This document shows, one piece after another, positions 9,492-19,783 of a stretch of DNA of 64,000 nucleotides. Below the pieces are notes generated by a model. The model made no database searches and was not told where the DNA came from. It was given only the letters and a program-made list of their open reading frames with translations. The DNA lies in the NCBI GenBank assembly GCA_012103505.1, contig WLWP01000001.1, positions 3,534,001 through 3,598,000 of the forward strand. Direction: 5' to 3'. The stretch's first letter is position 1; each line of letters starts with the position of its first letter. This stretch comes from Pseudomonadales bacterium. GTDB lineage: Bacteria > Pseudomonadota > Gammaproteobacteria > Pseudomonadales > Azotimanducaceae. The position numbers and the translations under genes were made by a program.

Positions 9492-10814
9492 ATGACAAAT
9501 ATTCTCGTCATCGATAGCAATTCGGACCGCGGCACACGTCTCGCGGAATCACTCGAGCAGCTTGGATTAAGTACTACCTTCACTACGGCGTTACCTGACG
9601 TCATGCAAAACCTAGATTGCTTAGTCGCAATCAGTCCGCTCGTAGAAGAAAAGCTATCGGAGCTGACCGCACGTGTTCCTGTTGTTGTCATGGCCGAACG
9701 AGGCACGATTCCTGATGCTGTGGCGGCGATACACAGAGGCGCTGAGGACTATCTGCCACTACCTATCGAACCAGAACATCTGGTTGCAGCTATAGAACGC
9801 GCAACTACTAAGTCACAGATCAAAGATGATCTCGCTGTCACACAGTTCCCGTTGATCGGCTCTTCCGAAGTCATGTCTGAAGTGAAGGCCAACATCACAA
9901 AGGTCGGCCCAACCGACTCCACTGTCATCATTACGGGCCAGTCTGGGACCGGCAAAGAAGTAATCGCGCGCGCACTACACGCATCCTCAAATCGTGCAGG
10001 CGCTCCATTGATCACAATTAACTGCGCTACCGTTCCTGGCAATTTAATTGAAGCTGAACTTTTTGGCTTGGAGAGCTACGACACTCGAACCACGCAACGT
10101 CGCGGCCTTATCGAAGCCGCTGAAGGTGGCACACTATTTTTAGATGAGATCGATGAGCTACCTGCAGCAGCCCAAGCTCGCTTGTTGCAAGTGCTCAAAG
10201 GTGAGAATCGAAGGGTGGGAAGTTCCGCAACCAATCCGGTCGATGTACGCATCATTTCAGCCACACACCGCAACATAGAAGAACTCGTGAAAGGCGAACA
10301 ATTTCGCGAAGATCTTTACTATCGGCTGAACGTCTTCAACTTCCGCTTACCGCCACTACATGACCGAGAAACCGACGTCATCGAAATAGCCCGTTGGCTG
10401 TTAACTCGAACCGCCCAACGCCTCGGTAAACTCGGGTTGAGCTTTGCCCCAGACGCAGAACAAGCGATGCTGACCTATGCTTGGCCTGGCAACGTTCGCG
10501 AGTTGGAAAATGCCATCGAACGCGCTGTGATACTGAGTGACTCCAATACTGCAATCACCCCACAAGCGCTAGCTATCGAAGCCACATCTCCGATTGATGT
10601 GACTATAGACGCCACCCAGTCGGGCGATCTAACCAGCTTGGAGGACTACTTTGTTAAGTTCGTCCAGCAACACCAAGACCAATTGACCGAAACCGAACTG
10701 GCCGAAAAACTCGGCATCAGCCGTAAAAGTTTATGGGAGCGACGGCAGCGTTTGAATATCCCGCGTCGCAAGACCCGCAAGCGCGGTCGACGCCAGGATT
10801 CAGCATCTAGCTGA
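9492..10814 (+). CDS. CbrB/NtrC-like AAA+ regulator with dead receiver and no GAFTGA loop
   Basis: A 440-residue protein with NtrC-family layout: receiver-like domain (1-105), AAA+ ATPase (about 120-350) and Fis-type helix-turn-helix (about 400-425, LGISRKSLWERRQRL). Walker A (GQSGTGKE, 149-156), Walker B (GGTLFLDEID) and WPGNVRELENAIERA are intact. The receiver lacks the acidic pair (ILVIDSNSD), has LDCLVAISPL where the phospho-acceptor Asp should be, and has DYLPLP in place of DYLxKP. The ELFGHEKGAFTGA segment is shortened to FGLESYDTRTTQRRG (191-205), so the sigma-54 contact loop is absent. Position between gluQ and pcnB marks it as the CbrB orthologue, but cbrA is missing. It may act as a sigma-70 regulator or repressor, as is known for Rhodobacter capsulatus NtrC, which also lacks GAFTGA. 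Confidence 0.88.
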   Translation: MTNILVIDSNSDRGTRLAESLEQLGLSTTFTTALPDVMQNLDCLVAISPLVEEKLSELTARVPVVVMAERGTIPDAVAAIHRGAEDYLPLPIEPEHLVAAIERATTKSQIKDDLAVTQFPLIGSSEVMSEVKANITKVGPTDSTVIITGQSGTGKEVIARALHASSNRAGAPLITINCATVPGNLIEAELFGLESYDTRTTQRRGLIEAAEGGTLFLDEIDELPAAAQARLLQVLKGENRRVGSSATNPVDVRIISATHRNIEELVKGEQFREDLYYRLNVFNFRLPPLHDRETDVIEIARWLLTRTAQRLGKLGLSFAPDAEQAMLTYAWPGNVRELENAIERAVILSDSNTAITPQALAIEATSPIDVTIDATQSGDLTSLEDYFVKFVQQHQDQLTETELAEKLGISRKSLWERRQRLNIPRRKTRKRGRRQDSASS

Positions 10815-10822
10815 GGATTAAT

Positions 10823-12085
10823 TTGCAACAAGCTGTACCCGATCCCATTCGTATCTCCGACCACGCCATCAATCAAGATGACCTCGATCGGCACGCACTA
10901 GAAGTCGTAACAACGCTGCATGAGAACGGCTACGATGCCTACCTCGTTGGTGGTTGTGTGCGCGACTTGCTCTGCGGGGAAAAACCAAAGGACTTTGATG
11001 TCGCCACGGACGCAACTCCCGAGCAGGTGAAAGAGCTTTTTCGCCGCTCCCGACTAGTTGGCCGTCGATTCCCGATCGCCCACGTTCGCTTTGGGCGTCA
11101 TATCATTGAAGTATCCACCTTCCGACAAGGGCAGCTCGAAAACGTCGAAACCACAGACCAAGGGCTGATCCTAAAAGATCATGTCTACGGCAGCATTGCG
11201 GAAGACGCGTTTCGACGCGACTTCACGATCAATGCGCTCTACTACGACATTCGCGAACACGAAATCATCGACTACGTCGGCGGTCTTGAGCACATTGCTG
11301 ACAAGCAGATTCAATTTATCGGTGTACCGGCAGAGAGACTCGCGGAAGACCCTGTGCGCATTCTTCGCGCGATCCGCTTCGCCGCGAAACTTGATTTCCA
11401 ATTGGACCCAACCCTCGCGGATCTTCATGAGGACACAGCCGAACGTTTGGAAGAAATTCCAGGCGCGCGGCTATTTGATGAGTTTTTGAAATTGTTCTTG
11501 TCAGGCTACGGTGGCAATGTCTGGGCTGAGTTACGCGAAACGCCTCTCGCGCGCAGCCTTTTTCCGAGCTGCAACCCCGACAACGATTTGGTCCTAGCTG
11601 CGATGCGTAACACAGATCAACGCATCGCAGACGATCAGCCGGTGACACCAGGTTTCTTAATCGCGGTGTTGTTGTGGGAAGATTTCGAGTTTCGTAACAA
11701 GAGAGACAACGAAGCAGGCAAGCCTGAAATCGCTTACGAGGTCGCCATGGATACCTTGGCGATTCAACAACAGCATATATCGGTGCCTCGACGGTTCAGC
11801 ATTTTCGCCCGCGAAGTTTGGCAGCTCCAAAGCCGTTTGGAAGAACGTAATCCGCGTTTTATCAAACGAACGCTGGGGCACAAGCGGTTTCGAGCGGCCT
11901 TCGACTTTCTCGTCCTGCGCGCCGACTATGACAATAGCCTAAAATCAAAAGCAATTTGGTGGGAAGAAATACAGGAACTAGACGATCAAGCCCAAGAGAA
12001 GTTGATCTCCGAATTGCCAAAGAAAGGTGGACGTCGCCGTAACAATCGTCGCAAGCCACGATCGAACGACTTCAATCAATATTGA
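10823..12085 (+). CDS. pcnB: Poly(A) polymerase I
   Basis: A 420-residue class II nucleotidyltransferase that adds 3' poly(A) tails to RNA and so promotes decay. The catalytic region reads LVGGCVRDLLCGEKPKDFDV, with metal-binding DFD, followed by RFPIAHVRFGRHIIEVSTFR and the RRDFTINALYYD block. The C-terminus is rich in Arg/Lys (KGGRRRNNRRKPRS), as in other PcnB proteins. Translation starts at TTG 10823 after GAGGA, eight bases past the regulator gene, so the two are likely cotranscribed. In Pseudomonas folK follows; here no folK is found. Confidence 0.93.
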   Translation: MQQAVPDPIRISDHAINQDDLDRHALEVVTTLHENGYDAYLVGGCVRDLLCGEKPKDFDVATDATPEQVKELFRRSRLVGRRFPIAHVRFGRHIIEVSTFRQGQLENVETTDQGLILKDHVYGSIAEDAFRRDFTINALYYDIREHEIIDYVGGLEHIADKQIQFIGVPAERLAEDPVRILRAIRFAAKLDFQLDPTLADLHEDTAERLEEIPGARLFDEFLKLFLSGYGGNVWAELRETPLARSLFPSCNPDNDLVLAAMRNTDQRIADDQPVTPGFLIAVLLWEDFEFRNKRDNEAGKPEIAYEVAMDTLAIQQQHISVPRRFSIFAREVWQLQSRLEERNPRFIKRTLGHKRFRAAFDFLVLRADYDNSLKSKAIWWEEIQELDDQAQEKLISELPKKGGRRRNNRRKPRSNDFNQY

Positions 12086-12204
12086 ATTTTCTTGGATTCA
12101 AGTTGATTGCCAAAGCGAGGCGGGCCACACTAATCCAAAATCAAATGATGGCAGTGGGTCTGACTAAGAGGCTTTTAACAAGAGACCTTTCTTAGAAGGC
12201 CTCT

Positions 12205-12246
12205 AAGAGTGAGAGTCCTCTAATAAAGAGTGAGAGTCCTCTAATA
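12205..12246. repeat. Exact 21-bp tandem duplication in the pcnB-kinase gap
   Basis: Two exact copies of a 21-base unit (AAGAGTGAGAGTCCTCTAATA) lie at 12205-12225 and 12226-12246. The whole gap 12086-12301 (216 bp) has no gene-like frame. Just before the repeat, AGAGGC and GCCTCT form a weak long-loop inverted pair. This is where folK usually lies. Confidence 0.9.
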
Positions 12247-12301
12247 GCCTCAAAATATAGTCTTTCACAAACAGCTCTTAACCGACGGATACACCCTGGC
12301 A

Positions 12302-13015
12302 TTGACCGCTAACCCCAGTCTCAACATTTCAGGTCAAATCACACGCAAAGTTGCGCACGCCGCGGAACAACATATCCTGCCCCGTTACATCGCTGTTGAA
12401 GGCCCAATCGGTGTTGGCAAGACGACTCTCGCGCAGAGAATCTCTGATACCTTGCGCTACCCTTTGTTGTTGGAGCCGGTAACGGAGAATCCCTTTTTGG
12501 ATCGGTTCTACCGTGAGGGGCACCGTCACGCCTTACCTACGCAATTATTTTTCCTCTTACATCGCGCACGGCAGGTTTCAGACCTTCCTAAAAATGACCT
12601 GCTTGGGCCAACGATCGTAGCGGATTTTCTAATCGAGAAGGATGACCTGTTCGCGAAGCTCACGCTGGATGACTACGAATATGAGCTATATAGCCAGATT
12701 CACCGCAATCTCCAAATCGACCCACCCAGCCCGGACTTGGTCATCTACCTCCAAGCACCGGCGAACACGCTTCTCGAGCGAGTACAACGCCGTGGACTCG
12801 ACTTCGAACAACCAATTGAGCTCGACTATCTGAAAAAGCTTGCAGAGTCTTACACAGAATTTTTTCACTATTACAACGACGCGCCGTTACTAATCGTTAA
12901 TGCCAGCGAAATCGACTTCGCCAACAATGAGACCCACTTCGAATTGTTACTTGATCAGATGTTGCGAATGGATGGAAATCGCCAGTTTTTCAACCCAAAT
13001 CCCACTCTTCTTTAG
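12302..13015 (+). CDS. Deoxynucleoside kinase
   Basis: A 237-residue kinase of the deoxynucleoside kinase (dNK/dGK) family, which phosphorylates deoxynucleosides for salvage. The P-loop is VEGPIGVGKTTLAQRI (about 32-47). Further family blocks are LLEPVTENPFLDRFY, FLIEKDDLFAKLTL with the ERS-like region, and a lid with RRGLDFEQPIELDYL. The start is probably TTG 12302; no ATG is available in frame before the P-loop. In several marine gammaproteobacteria a gene of this type sits between folK and panB; both of those are absent here. Which base it prefers cannot be read. Confidence 0.85.
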   Translation: MTANPSLNISGQITRKVAHAAEQHILPRYIAVEGPIGVGKTTLAQRISDTLRYPLLLEPVTENPFLDRFYREGHRHALPTQLFFLLHRARQVSDLPKNDLLGPTIVADFLIEKDDLFAKLTLDDYEYELYSQIHRNLQIDPPSPDLVIYLQAPANTLLERVQRRGLDFEQPIELDYLKKLAESYTEFFHYYNDAPLLIVNASEIDFANNETHFELLLDQMLRMDGNRQFFNPNPTLL

Positions 13016-13069
13016 GGATCTTGCTAGGGTTACAGAGTTAAAGAAACTCAACTCGACCCACCCAAATTC

Positions 13070-13897
13070 ATGCTAATTGCGCACACGCCAACGACTTTGC
13101 ATCCCCAGTTAGATCAATTGCGCTACCAACAGGGCAAGCGGCGGACGATTGCACTAGTCACGACTCGTGGCGAGCTGCATGACGGTCATGGCGCGGTGAT
13201 CAACGCCGCGGCAACGGTTAGTGACCATGTCGTCGTTGCCAAAATGCCTATGACGGTTGATCAAGACGAAAACGTAGTTTCCGCTACCGAGTTCCAAGAC
13301 ATTTCTTTTAGCGACCGCCACCAAGCTGACGTCGTCTATGCACCGACTGCAACCGATCTCTTCCCGCAAGGAACTGACCTGGCTGAAGAGTTTCCCTTCC
13401 AAGTACCGCTTTCTGAGCTCGAACATGACGCCGTTGCGTTGCTGACCCACCTAAAGATTATCAATGCAGTGCAACCGGACATTATGGTGTGGGGGGAACG
13501 AAACTTCGTTGAATATGCTCAGGTCAAAGCCCTCATTAAGGTCTTGGACATACGCACACAATTGCATTGTGTGCCAACGGTTCGGCATTCGAATGGCACC
13601 GCAGTTGCTACAAGCGTCGAAGACATGGACACCGAAACTGCTGCAACGGCACAAGTGATCTATCAAACACTCGAGAACGTGACCCATGTGATCCGATCAG
13701 GTGGACGCAATTTCGAAAATATCCGTCGAACTGCGCGAACCGCGCTGAAGGGAGCAGGCTTCGCCATCGCGTATTTTGAAATTTTGGACGAGCAGACATT
13801 GGCCAATGCCGATGAACAAACCGAGTCTTTTCGCCTCATTTGCCAGGTGACTCTCGGGGACATCACTATCGCTGACGGCATGGGACTAACGCTATGA
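13070..13897 (+). CDS. panC: Degenerate pantoate-beta-alanine ligase (PanC) homologue
   Basis: A 275-residue protein that aligns over its whole length with PanC, which joins pantoate and beta-alanine using ATP, but most active-site motifs are altered. LHDGH (37-40 region) keeps the HxGH nucleotide motif, and VQPDIMVWGERNF matches the usual VQPDxAxFGEKDF with Lys changed to Arg. The pantoate-binding NPMQF block is now MPMTV, the RPGHFRGV segment is gone (PLSELEHDAVALLTHLK), and SSRN is ATSVE (170-174). The reading frame is open and its stop overlaps the pgi start (ATGA). It is more likely a non-catalytic or repurposed protein than an active ligase. panB and panD, its usual neighbours, are absent. 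Confidence 0.72.
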   Translation: MLIAHTPTTLHPQLDQLRYQQGKRRTIALVTTRGELHDGHGAVINAAATVSDHVVVAKMPMTVDQDENVVSATEFQDISFSDRHQADVVYAPTATDLFPQGTDLAEEFPFQVPLSELEHDAVALLTHLKIINAVQPDIMVWGERNFVEYAQVKALIKVLDIRTQLHCVPTVRHSNGTAVATSVEDMDTETAATAQVIYQTLENVTHVIRSGGRNFENIRRTARTALKGAGFAIAYFEILDEQTLANADEQTESFRLICQVTLGDITIADGMGLTL

Positions 13898-15459
13898 ATC
13901 CAGCTAATACGGCTGCGTGGAAAAACCTCGCCAAACTGGCTGCGCAAGATGTGTCTTCTCTGGCTGAACTCACCAAGCAACCAACGCTAGACATCCTAGA
14001 GCTTTCCGGATGCCAGTTTGACTTCGGTAAGCAGCGTTTGAATCAGGAAATTCTCACCGGTCTGATTGAGCTTTCCGAAGAATGTGAGGTCTTCGCGCAT
14101 CGTGACAAAATGCTGAACGGAGAGGCAATCAACAATTCGGAAGACAGAGCGGTCCTCCACACAGCACTACGGCAAGGCGCGAATGTGGTTAGCCCAGATA
14201 TCGCCAATGCTGTCCAAGACGTGCAACGACGCATGGCTACCATCGCGGAGGCAGTCCGGAACGGGACTTGGCTCGGGTACACCAACAAACCCATCACTGA
14301 TGTTGTTCACATCGGTATCGGCGGGTCGCACTTGGGTCCTGAGCTTGTCGTTCGCGCGTTAGCTGACGACGGCAAACGGTCATCGAACTTAAAAATCCAC
14401 TTCGCTGCCAATATCGATGGACACGATCTATTTGCGATTTTGCCGCAATTGAACCCCGAAAAGACCCTGTTCATCATCGCTTCCAAGTCCTTCACGACCC
14501 TGGAAACACAAGTGAACGCCCAGTCAGCCAGAAGCTGGTTCTTAGAACGAACATGTTCACCCGACGGAATCGCCAAACACTTTGTCGCTATAACGACCAA
14601 TATCGGCGAAGCGGAGTCTTTCGGCTTAGCCGAAGAGAATTTGCTACCCATGTGGGATTGGGTCGGAGGGCGCTATAGCCTTTGGTCAGCGGTTGGGCTC
14701 CCCATTATGATCGCGATCGGTGTAAGCGGGTTTGAGGAGCTACTCGCCGGTGCACGAAGTGCCGATCGACACTTCGCGGAGACCCAAGCACAGACGAACA
14801 TCCCTCTTCTAAGCGCTTTGTTGGCGACGTGGAATTACAACTTTCTCGGCGCTGGTAGTCTGGCAGTACTGACGTACGACGAACGTTTGGCCTTGCTCCC
14901 TGACTATCTCCAACAATTAGAAATGGAGAGCAATGGCAAGTCAGTCACCAGAGATGGCGATGCAGTTGGGATACACACGATGCCAATACTGTGGGGCGGC
15001 ACCGGGACTCGGGGTCAGCATGCTTATCACCAGCTCCTGCATCAAGGCACACGAGCCTTCACAGCGGACTTTATCCTCGTTGCCAGCGACGACCTCGACC
15101 AAGCGGAACACCATAATTGGCTAGCCGCGAATGCTCTGGCACAAAGCCAAGCGATGGCTATCGGTTATGACGCTCCGGCGAACCAACCATACCGCCAAGT
15201 CCCTGGCAATCGTCCAACATCTACCATTCTCATCGACGAACTCGGACCAAGACAACTTGGCGCCCTTCTCGCCGTCTACGAACACAAAGTCTTCTGCCAA
15301 GGCGTGGTGTGGAACATCAATTCATTCGATCAGTGGGGTGTGGAGCTGGGTAAAATGCTGGCAGAGCCAATCTACGAAACCCTGTCAGGTCAACAAGATC
15401 ACAAACAAGATCTGGCCACCCAAAGACTCATCGAAACCATCCAGTACAAGACCCCCTAA
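13894..15459 (+). CDS. pgi: Glucose-6-phosphate isomerase
   Basis: A 521-residue Pgi, interconverting glucose-6-phosphate and fructose-6-phosphate. Signatures: VVHIGIGGSHLGPELVVRAL, FIIASKSFTTLETQVNAQ (phosphate-loop), VGGRYSLWSAVGLPI, GIHTMPILWGGTGTRGQHAY with the catalytic Glu/His neighbourhood modified as in many gammaproteobacteria, and the C-terminal NINSFDQWGVELGK. It begins within the stop codon of the panC-like gene, so expression of the two is coupled, which may be why the degenerate panC frame stays open. Confidence 0.94.
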   Translation: MNPANTAAWKNLAKLAAQDVSSLAELTKQPTLDILELSGCQFDFGKQRLNQEILTGLIELSEECEVFAHRDKMLNGEAINNSEDRAVLHTALRQGANVVSPDIANAVQDVQRRMATIAEAVRNGTWLGYTNKPITDVVHIGIGGSHLGPELVVRALADDGKRSSNLKIHFAANIDGHDLFAILPQLNPEKTLFIIASKSFTTLETQVNAQSARSWFLERTCSPDGIAKHFVAITTNIGEAESFGLAEENLLPMWDWVGGRYSLWSAVGLPIMIAIGVSGFEELLAGARSADRHFAETQAQTNIPLLSALLATWNYNFLGAGSLAVLTYDERLALLPDYLQQLEMESNGKSVTRDGDAVGIHTMPILWGGTGTRGQHAYHQLLHQGTRAFTADFILVASDDLDQAEHHNWLAANALAQSQAMAIGYDAPANQPYRQVPGNRPTSTILIDELGPRQLGALLAVYEHKVFCQGVVWNINSFDQWGVELGKMLAEPIYETLSGQQDHKQDLATQRLIETIQYKTP

Positions 15460-15538
15460 GCACGACTGACCCCGAACAATTGCCTGGTTAAATGTGGCAA
15501 ACTCATCGCTTACAGCAGTGATTTAGAGGAGCACATCG

Positions 15539-17476
15539 GTGAGCCAGGTCTATCCCGTCCCTGAAGCAATGGCAGAACATGCCTATATCAACAATGAGCA
15601 ATACCTCGCTATGTACGAGCGCTCAATCTCGGACCCTGACGGCTTTTGGTCCGAGCAAGCAGACAAATTCCTGGACTGGAACGAGAAGTGGCAGACTGTG
15701 TCCAGCGCAAACTTTGAAGCCGGTCAAATCGGCTGGTTTTTAGGCGGCAAGCTCAACGTCACGGTTAATTGCATAGATCGGCATCTATCCGAGAGAGCGG
15801 ACCAAACCGCGATCATCTGGGAAGGTGACGACCCCAACGATGATGCATTGATCACCTACCAAGATCTTGCCGATGCCGTAGGTCGTCTCGCCAATGGGCT
15901 CCGCGCACGCGGTGTTAAAAAAGGCGACCGTGTCTGTATTTACATGCCCATGATCCCTGAAGCCGCATACGCCATGCTTGCTTGTGCCCGTATTGGCGCA
16001 ATCCATAGCGTTGTGTTCGGCGGATTCTCGCCACAGTCTCTCAAGGACCGCATTCTTGATTCTGATTGTCGCGCGGTCATCACCGCCGACGAAGGTGTCC
16101 GTGGTGGCAAACCTATCCCGTTAAAGGAAAACACAGAACTAGCCCTTGTTGACTGCCCTAACGTTCACACAGTTGTCACTGTGAAACGGACTGGTGGGGA
16201 TATTGCCTGGCATGAAGATCGCGACATTTGGTATCACGACTTAGTCGCAGATCAATCTACCTACGCAGAACCCGAACTCATGGACTCGGAAGATCCGCTC
16301 TTCATTTTGTATACGAGTGGCTCGACCGGCAAACCTAAGGGTGTCCAACATGGTACAGCTGGTTATCTCCTGCAAGCTGCCATGACGCACAAATACGTTT
16401 TTGACTATCACGATGGTGATGTCTATTGGTGCACCGCTGATGTCGGGTGGATTACAGGTCATAGCTATATCGTCTACGGACCGCTTGCTAACGGTGCAAC
16501 GACCTTGATGTTCGAAGGGGTGCCGACTTATCCAGATGCCTCGCGTTTTTGGCAGGTCATTGATAAACACCAAGTCAAAATTTTCTATACAGCACCGACC
16601 GCGCTGCGTCAGCTGATGAGTCAAGGCGACGACTTCGTGACTAAAACAGACCGCTCTTCTTTGAGTTTGCTGGGCTCCGTTGGCGAACCGATCAATCCCG
16701 AAGCCTGGGAATGGTATCACCGGGTCGTTGGTGATCGTCGTTGCCCTATCGTTGATACCTGGTGGCAAACCGAGACCGGCGGCATCATGATTACACCGCT
16801 ACCAGGCGCGACCGATCTAAAGCCAGGATCTGCCACACGACCTTTCTTCGGCGCGAACCCTCAGCTCATGGACCCTGACGGCAATATCATCGATACCATG
16901 GAAGCTTCCGGGAACTTGGTTATATCCGGATCTTGGCCAGGACAAATTCGCTCTGTCTACGGCGATCACGACAGAGTCGTCGAGACCTATTATTCAACCT
17001 ACAAAGGCCACTACTTTACTGGGGACGGCGCCAGGCGAGATGCTGACGGCTACTATTGGATAACTGGGCGGGTCGACGATGTTTTAAACGTTTCAGGACA
17101 TCGGATTGGTACGGCCGAGGTTGAAAGTGCGTTGGTGTTGCACCCATCCGTCGCTGAAGCAGCCGTCGTCGGTTACCCACACGATGTTAAGGGCGAGGGA
17201 ATCTATGCCTACATCACGCTCATGGTGGGAGACAATCGCGATCCTGAGGAACTCCAGGGCGAGTTGATTGATATGGTGCGAACAGAAATCGGACCGATTG
17301 CGAAACCAGACGTTTTGCAGTGGGCACCTGGGCTACCCAAAACACGTTCCGGTAAAATCATGCGTCGTATCCTGCGCAAGATAGCTGCCAACGAACTCGA
17401 TAGCCTTGGCGATACCAGCACGCTTGCTGACCCTGGTGTGGTCGACGATCTTATTGAGAATCGCGCCAACCGATAA
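15539..17476 (+). CDS. acs: Acetyl-CoA synthetase
   Basis: A 645-residue AMP-forming acetate-CoA ligase. The P-loop-like [20 protein letters not shown] (from about residue 260), [25 protein letters not shown] and [19 protein letters not shown] are all in place. [18 protein letters not shown] holds the lysine that is acetylated in the well-studied Salmonella enzyme. Start is GTG 15539 behind GAGGAG. It scavenges acetate to acetyl-CoA in the cytoplasm. The position after pgi is the same as in Pseudomonas. Confidence 0.97.
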   Translation: MSQVYPVPEAMAEHAYINNEQYLAMYERSISDPDGFWSEQADKFLDWNEKWQTVSSANFEAGQIGWFLGGKLNVTVNCIDRHLSERADQTAIIWEGDDPNDDALITYQDLADAVGRLANGLRARGVKKGDRVCIYMPMIPEAAYAMLACARIGAIHSVVFGGFSPQSLKDRILDSDCRAVITADEGVRGGKPIPLKENTELALVDCPNVHTVVTVKRTGGDIAWHEDRDIWYHDLVADQSTYAEPELMDSEDPLFILYTSGSTGKPKGVQHGTAGYLLQAAMTHKYVFDYHDGDVYWCTADVGWITGHSYIVYGPLANGATTLMFEGVPTYPDASRFWQVIDKHQVKIFYTAPTALRQLMSQGDDFVTKTDRSSLSLLGSVGEPINPEAWEWYHRVVGDRRCPIVDTWWQTETGGIMITPLPGATDLKPGSATRPFFGANPQLMDPDGNIIDTMEASGNLVISGSWPGQIRSVYGDHDRVVETYYSTYKGHYFTGDGARRDADGYYWITGRVDDVLNVSGHRIGTAEVESALVLHPSVAEAAVVGYPHDVKGEGIYAYITLMVGDNRDPEELQGELIDMVRTEIGPIAKPDVLQWAPGLPKTRSGKIMRRILRKIAANELDSLGDTSTLADPGVVDDLIENRANR

Positions 17477-17503
17477 CGGACTCGAATAGCTCAAACAACC
17501 CAA

Positions 17504-17561
17504 CACTCAATCAACCAGCACTCAATCAACCAGCACTCAATCAACGCAACACTCAATCAAC
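17504..17561. repeat. Four tandem copies of CACTCAATCAAC after acs
   Basis: CACTCAATCAAC occurs at 17504-17515, 17519-17530, 17534-17545 and 17550-17561, a 15-16 base period with short variable linkers (CAG, CAG, GCAA). It lies between the convergent acs and pnp genes, before the pnp terminator. No known regulatory meaning is recognised. Confidence 0.9.
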
Positions 17562-17583
17562 CTAACAGAAGCCACAAACAAAA

Positions 17584-17606
17584 ACGGGACGGCAAAGCCG
17601 TCCCGT
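17584..17606 (-). terminator. Rho-independent terminator of the pnp operon
   Basis: A perfect 10-bp stem (ACGGGACGGC / GCCGTCCCGT) with a three-base loop lies 20 bp past the pnp stop. On the minus strand it is followed by TTTTTGTTTG, a good U-tract. The plus side has only CCTTTG, so it serves mainly pnp and perhaps weakly acs. Confidence 0.9.
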
Positions 17607-17626
17607 CCTTTGTCACTAGCTAAATT

Positions 17627-19756
17627 TTAGCCAGCAGACTCTTCTGCGTTTTCGTTACCATCTCCGTCTTGGTACTTAGACAGTTCCTTAATCGAAAGCT
17701 TAATGCGCCCTCGCTGATCGACATCGAGACAAACCACATCAACTTCCTCGCCTTCGCTCAGATAGTCGGTGACTTTCTCTACGCGCTCATCAGCGATCTG
17801 TGAGATGTGTAGCAAGCCATCTTTGCCAGGCAAAATATTCACGAAAGCGCCAAAATCGACAATCCGCTCAACCTTACCGTGGTAAATCTTGCCAACTTCC
17901 GCCTCTGCCGTAATCTCTTCGATTCGGGCAACAGCAGCATCCTTGGCCGCACCGTCTTCTGCATAGATGCGCACTAGACCATCATCATCGATATCGACTT
18001 GAGCACCGGTTTCTTCGACGATCGATCGAATTGTGGCTCCACCCTTACCAATGATGTCGCGGATCTTGTCCGGATGAACGTTCAGCGTGACCATCGCTGG
18101 CGCGTTGTCAGAGAGCTCCTCACGAGAGTTACTGATAACCTTGTTCATCTCACCCAGAATGTGAATGCGCGCCTCTAGCGCCTGCTGGAGAGCTGCCTCC
18201 ATGATTTCCTCGGTGATGCCATCAATTTTGATGTCCATCTGCAGTGCGGTAACACCAGCTTGTGTACCGGCAACTTTAAAGTCCATGTCACCTAGATGAT
18301 CTTCATCACCAAGAATGTCGGTCAAAACGGCATATCGATTGCCTTCTTTCACCAAACCCATGGCTACACCGGCGACTGGTGCCTTGAGTGGTACACCAGC
18401 ATCCATCAACGCCAAGCTGGTGCCACAAACACTGGCCATCGAACTAGAACCGTTCGATTCAGTGATCTCTGACACAACTCGGATCGTGTATGGGAAATCT
18501 TCGCTATCAGGCAAAACTGCAGCAACACCACGTCTAGCTAACTTGCCGTGGCCAATTTCTCGACGCTTAGGGCCAGACATGAAGCCCGCTTCACCGACAC
18601 TGTAGGGAGGAAAGTTGTAGTGCAACATGAACTGGTCTTTGAATGTGCCTTCAAGCGCATCGACTAGTGCCGCATCTCGCAGTGTACCTAACGTCGCTAC
18701 AACCACAGCCTGTGTTTCACCGCGAGTAAAGACCGCGGAACCGTGTGTCTTCGGCAGTACACCAACTTCTACTTCAATTGGTCGAACTGTACGTAGGTCA
18801 CGGCCATCGATACGCGCTTCACCTTCAATCACTCGCTGCCGCACCAGGTTCTTTTCGACTTTACCAAACATGTCAGCAACGTCTTGACCGTCAAACTTCG
18901 CATCTTCGCCAGCACCAAGTGACTCAACGACTTGTCCACGAAGTTCACGAACTCGATCCTGACGCTGCATTTTGTCGCTGATTCGATAGGCTTCACCGAG
19001 GTCAGTCTTTATGGCGCCTGATACTGCCTCTTTAAGCACCTCATCGGTCTCCTCCGGAGCCCAATCCCATGCTTCTTTAGTAGCTTCAGCAGCCAATTCC
19101 TTAACCGCCGTGATGATCGTTTGCATCTCTTGATGGGCGAACAGTACAGCACCTAACATTTCATCTTCAGTGAGTTCTTTCGCTTCAGACTCAACCATCA
19201 GGACTGCACTTTCAGTCCCAGCAACCGTCATGTGCAACATCGATTCTTCGAGCGCGGCATAACCTGGATTCAGCAGGAACTCACCATCTTTGTAACCAAC
19301 ACGGGCAGCACCAATCGGGCCATTAAAAGGGATGCCAGACAGCATCAGAGCGGCAGATGTGCCGATCAGTGAAGCTATATCTGGATCTTGGTCCTTGTCC
19401 GCTGACATCACGGTACAAACAACCTGCACTTCGTTCATGAAGCCTTTTGGAAACAACGGCCGAATTGGCCGGTCGATAAGGCGACAAGTTAAAGTTTCCT
19501 TCTCGCTTGGACGACCTTCTCTACGAAAAAAACCACCGGGGATTTTACCCGCTGCGTAGGTTTTTTCTTGATAGTTTACCGTCAGGGGAAAGAAGTCCTG
19601 TCCGGGTCTAGCGCTCATGTTACCAACAACGGTTGTTAACACAACCGTGTCGCCCATTGTCACTACAACCGAGCCAGTTGCCTGCTTGGCGATTCGATTT
19701 GTCTCTAGGACAACTTCTTCGTCGCCAAATTTAAATTTCTTAACTATAGGGTTCAA
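17627..19756 (-). CDS. pnp: Polyribonucleotide nucleotidyltransferase (PNPase)
   Basis: A 709-residue PNPase, a phosphorolytic 3'-5' exoribonuclease of the degradosome. It has two RNase PH domains (about 1-225 and 305-545; [20 protein letters not shown] and the catalytic [20 protein letters not shown]). A KH domain ([20 protein letters not shown]) and an S1 domain ([19 protein letters not shown]) follow. Translation starts at TTG 19756 after GGAG. It is last in the rimP-nusA-infB-rbfA-truB-rpsO-pnp series and is followed by a strong terminator. Confidence 0.97.
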   Translation of the reverse strand: MNPIVKKFKFGDEEVVLETNRIAKQATGSVVVTMGDTVVLTTVVGNMSARPGQDFFPLTVNYQEKTYAAGKIPGGFFRREGRPSEKETLTCRLIDRPIRPLFPKGFMNEVQVVCTVMSADKDQDPDIASLIGTSAALMLSGIPFNGPIGAARVGYKDGEFLLNPGYAALEESMLHMTVAGTESAVLMVESEAKELTEDEMLGAVLFAHQEMQTIITAVKELAAEATKEAWDWAPEETDEVLKEAVSGAIKTDLGEAYRISDKMQRQDRVRELRGQVVESLGAGEDAKFDGQDVADMFGKVEKNLVRQRVIEGEARIDGRDLRTVRPIEVEVGVLPKTHGSAVFTRGETQAVVVATLGTLRDAALVDALEGTFKDQFMLHYNFPPYSVGEAGFMSGPKRREIGHGKLARRGVAAVLPDSEDFPYTIRVVSEITESNGSSSMASVCGTSLALMDAGVPLKAPVAGVAMGLVKEGNRYAVLTDILGDEDHLGDMDFKVAGTQAGVTALQMDIKIDGITEEIMEAALQQALEARIHILGEMNKVISNSREELSDNAPAMVTLNVHPDKIRDIIGKGGATIRSIVEETGAQVDIDDDGLVRIYAEDGAAKDAAVARIEEITAEAEVGKIYHGKVERIVDFGAFVNILPGKDGLLHISQIADERVEKVTDYLSEGEEVDVVCLDVDQRGRIKLSIKELSKYQDGDGNENAEESAG

Positions 19757-19783
19757 ATTTATTTCTCCGTTTTCTTTACGCTA

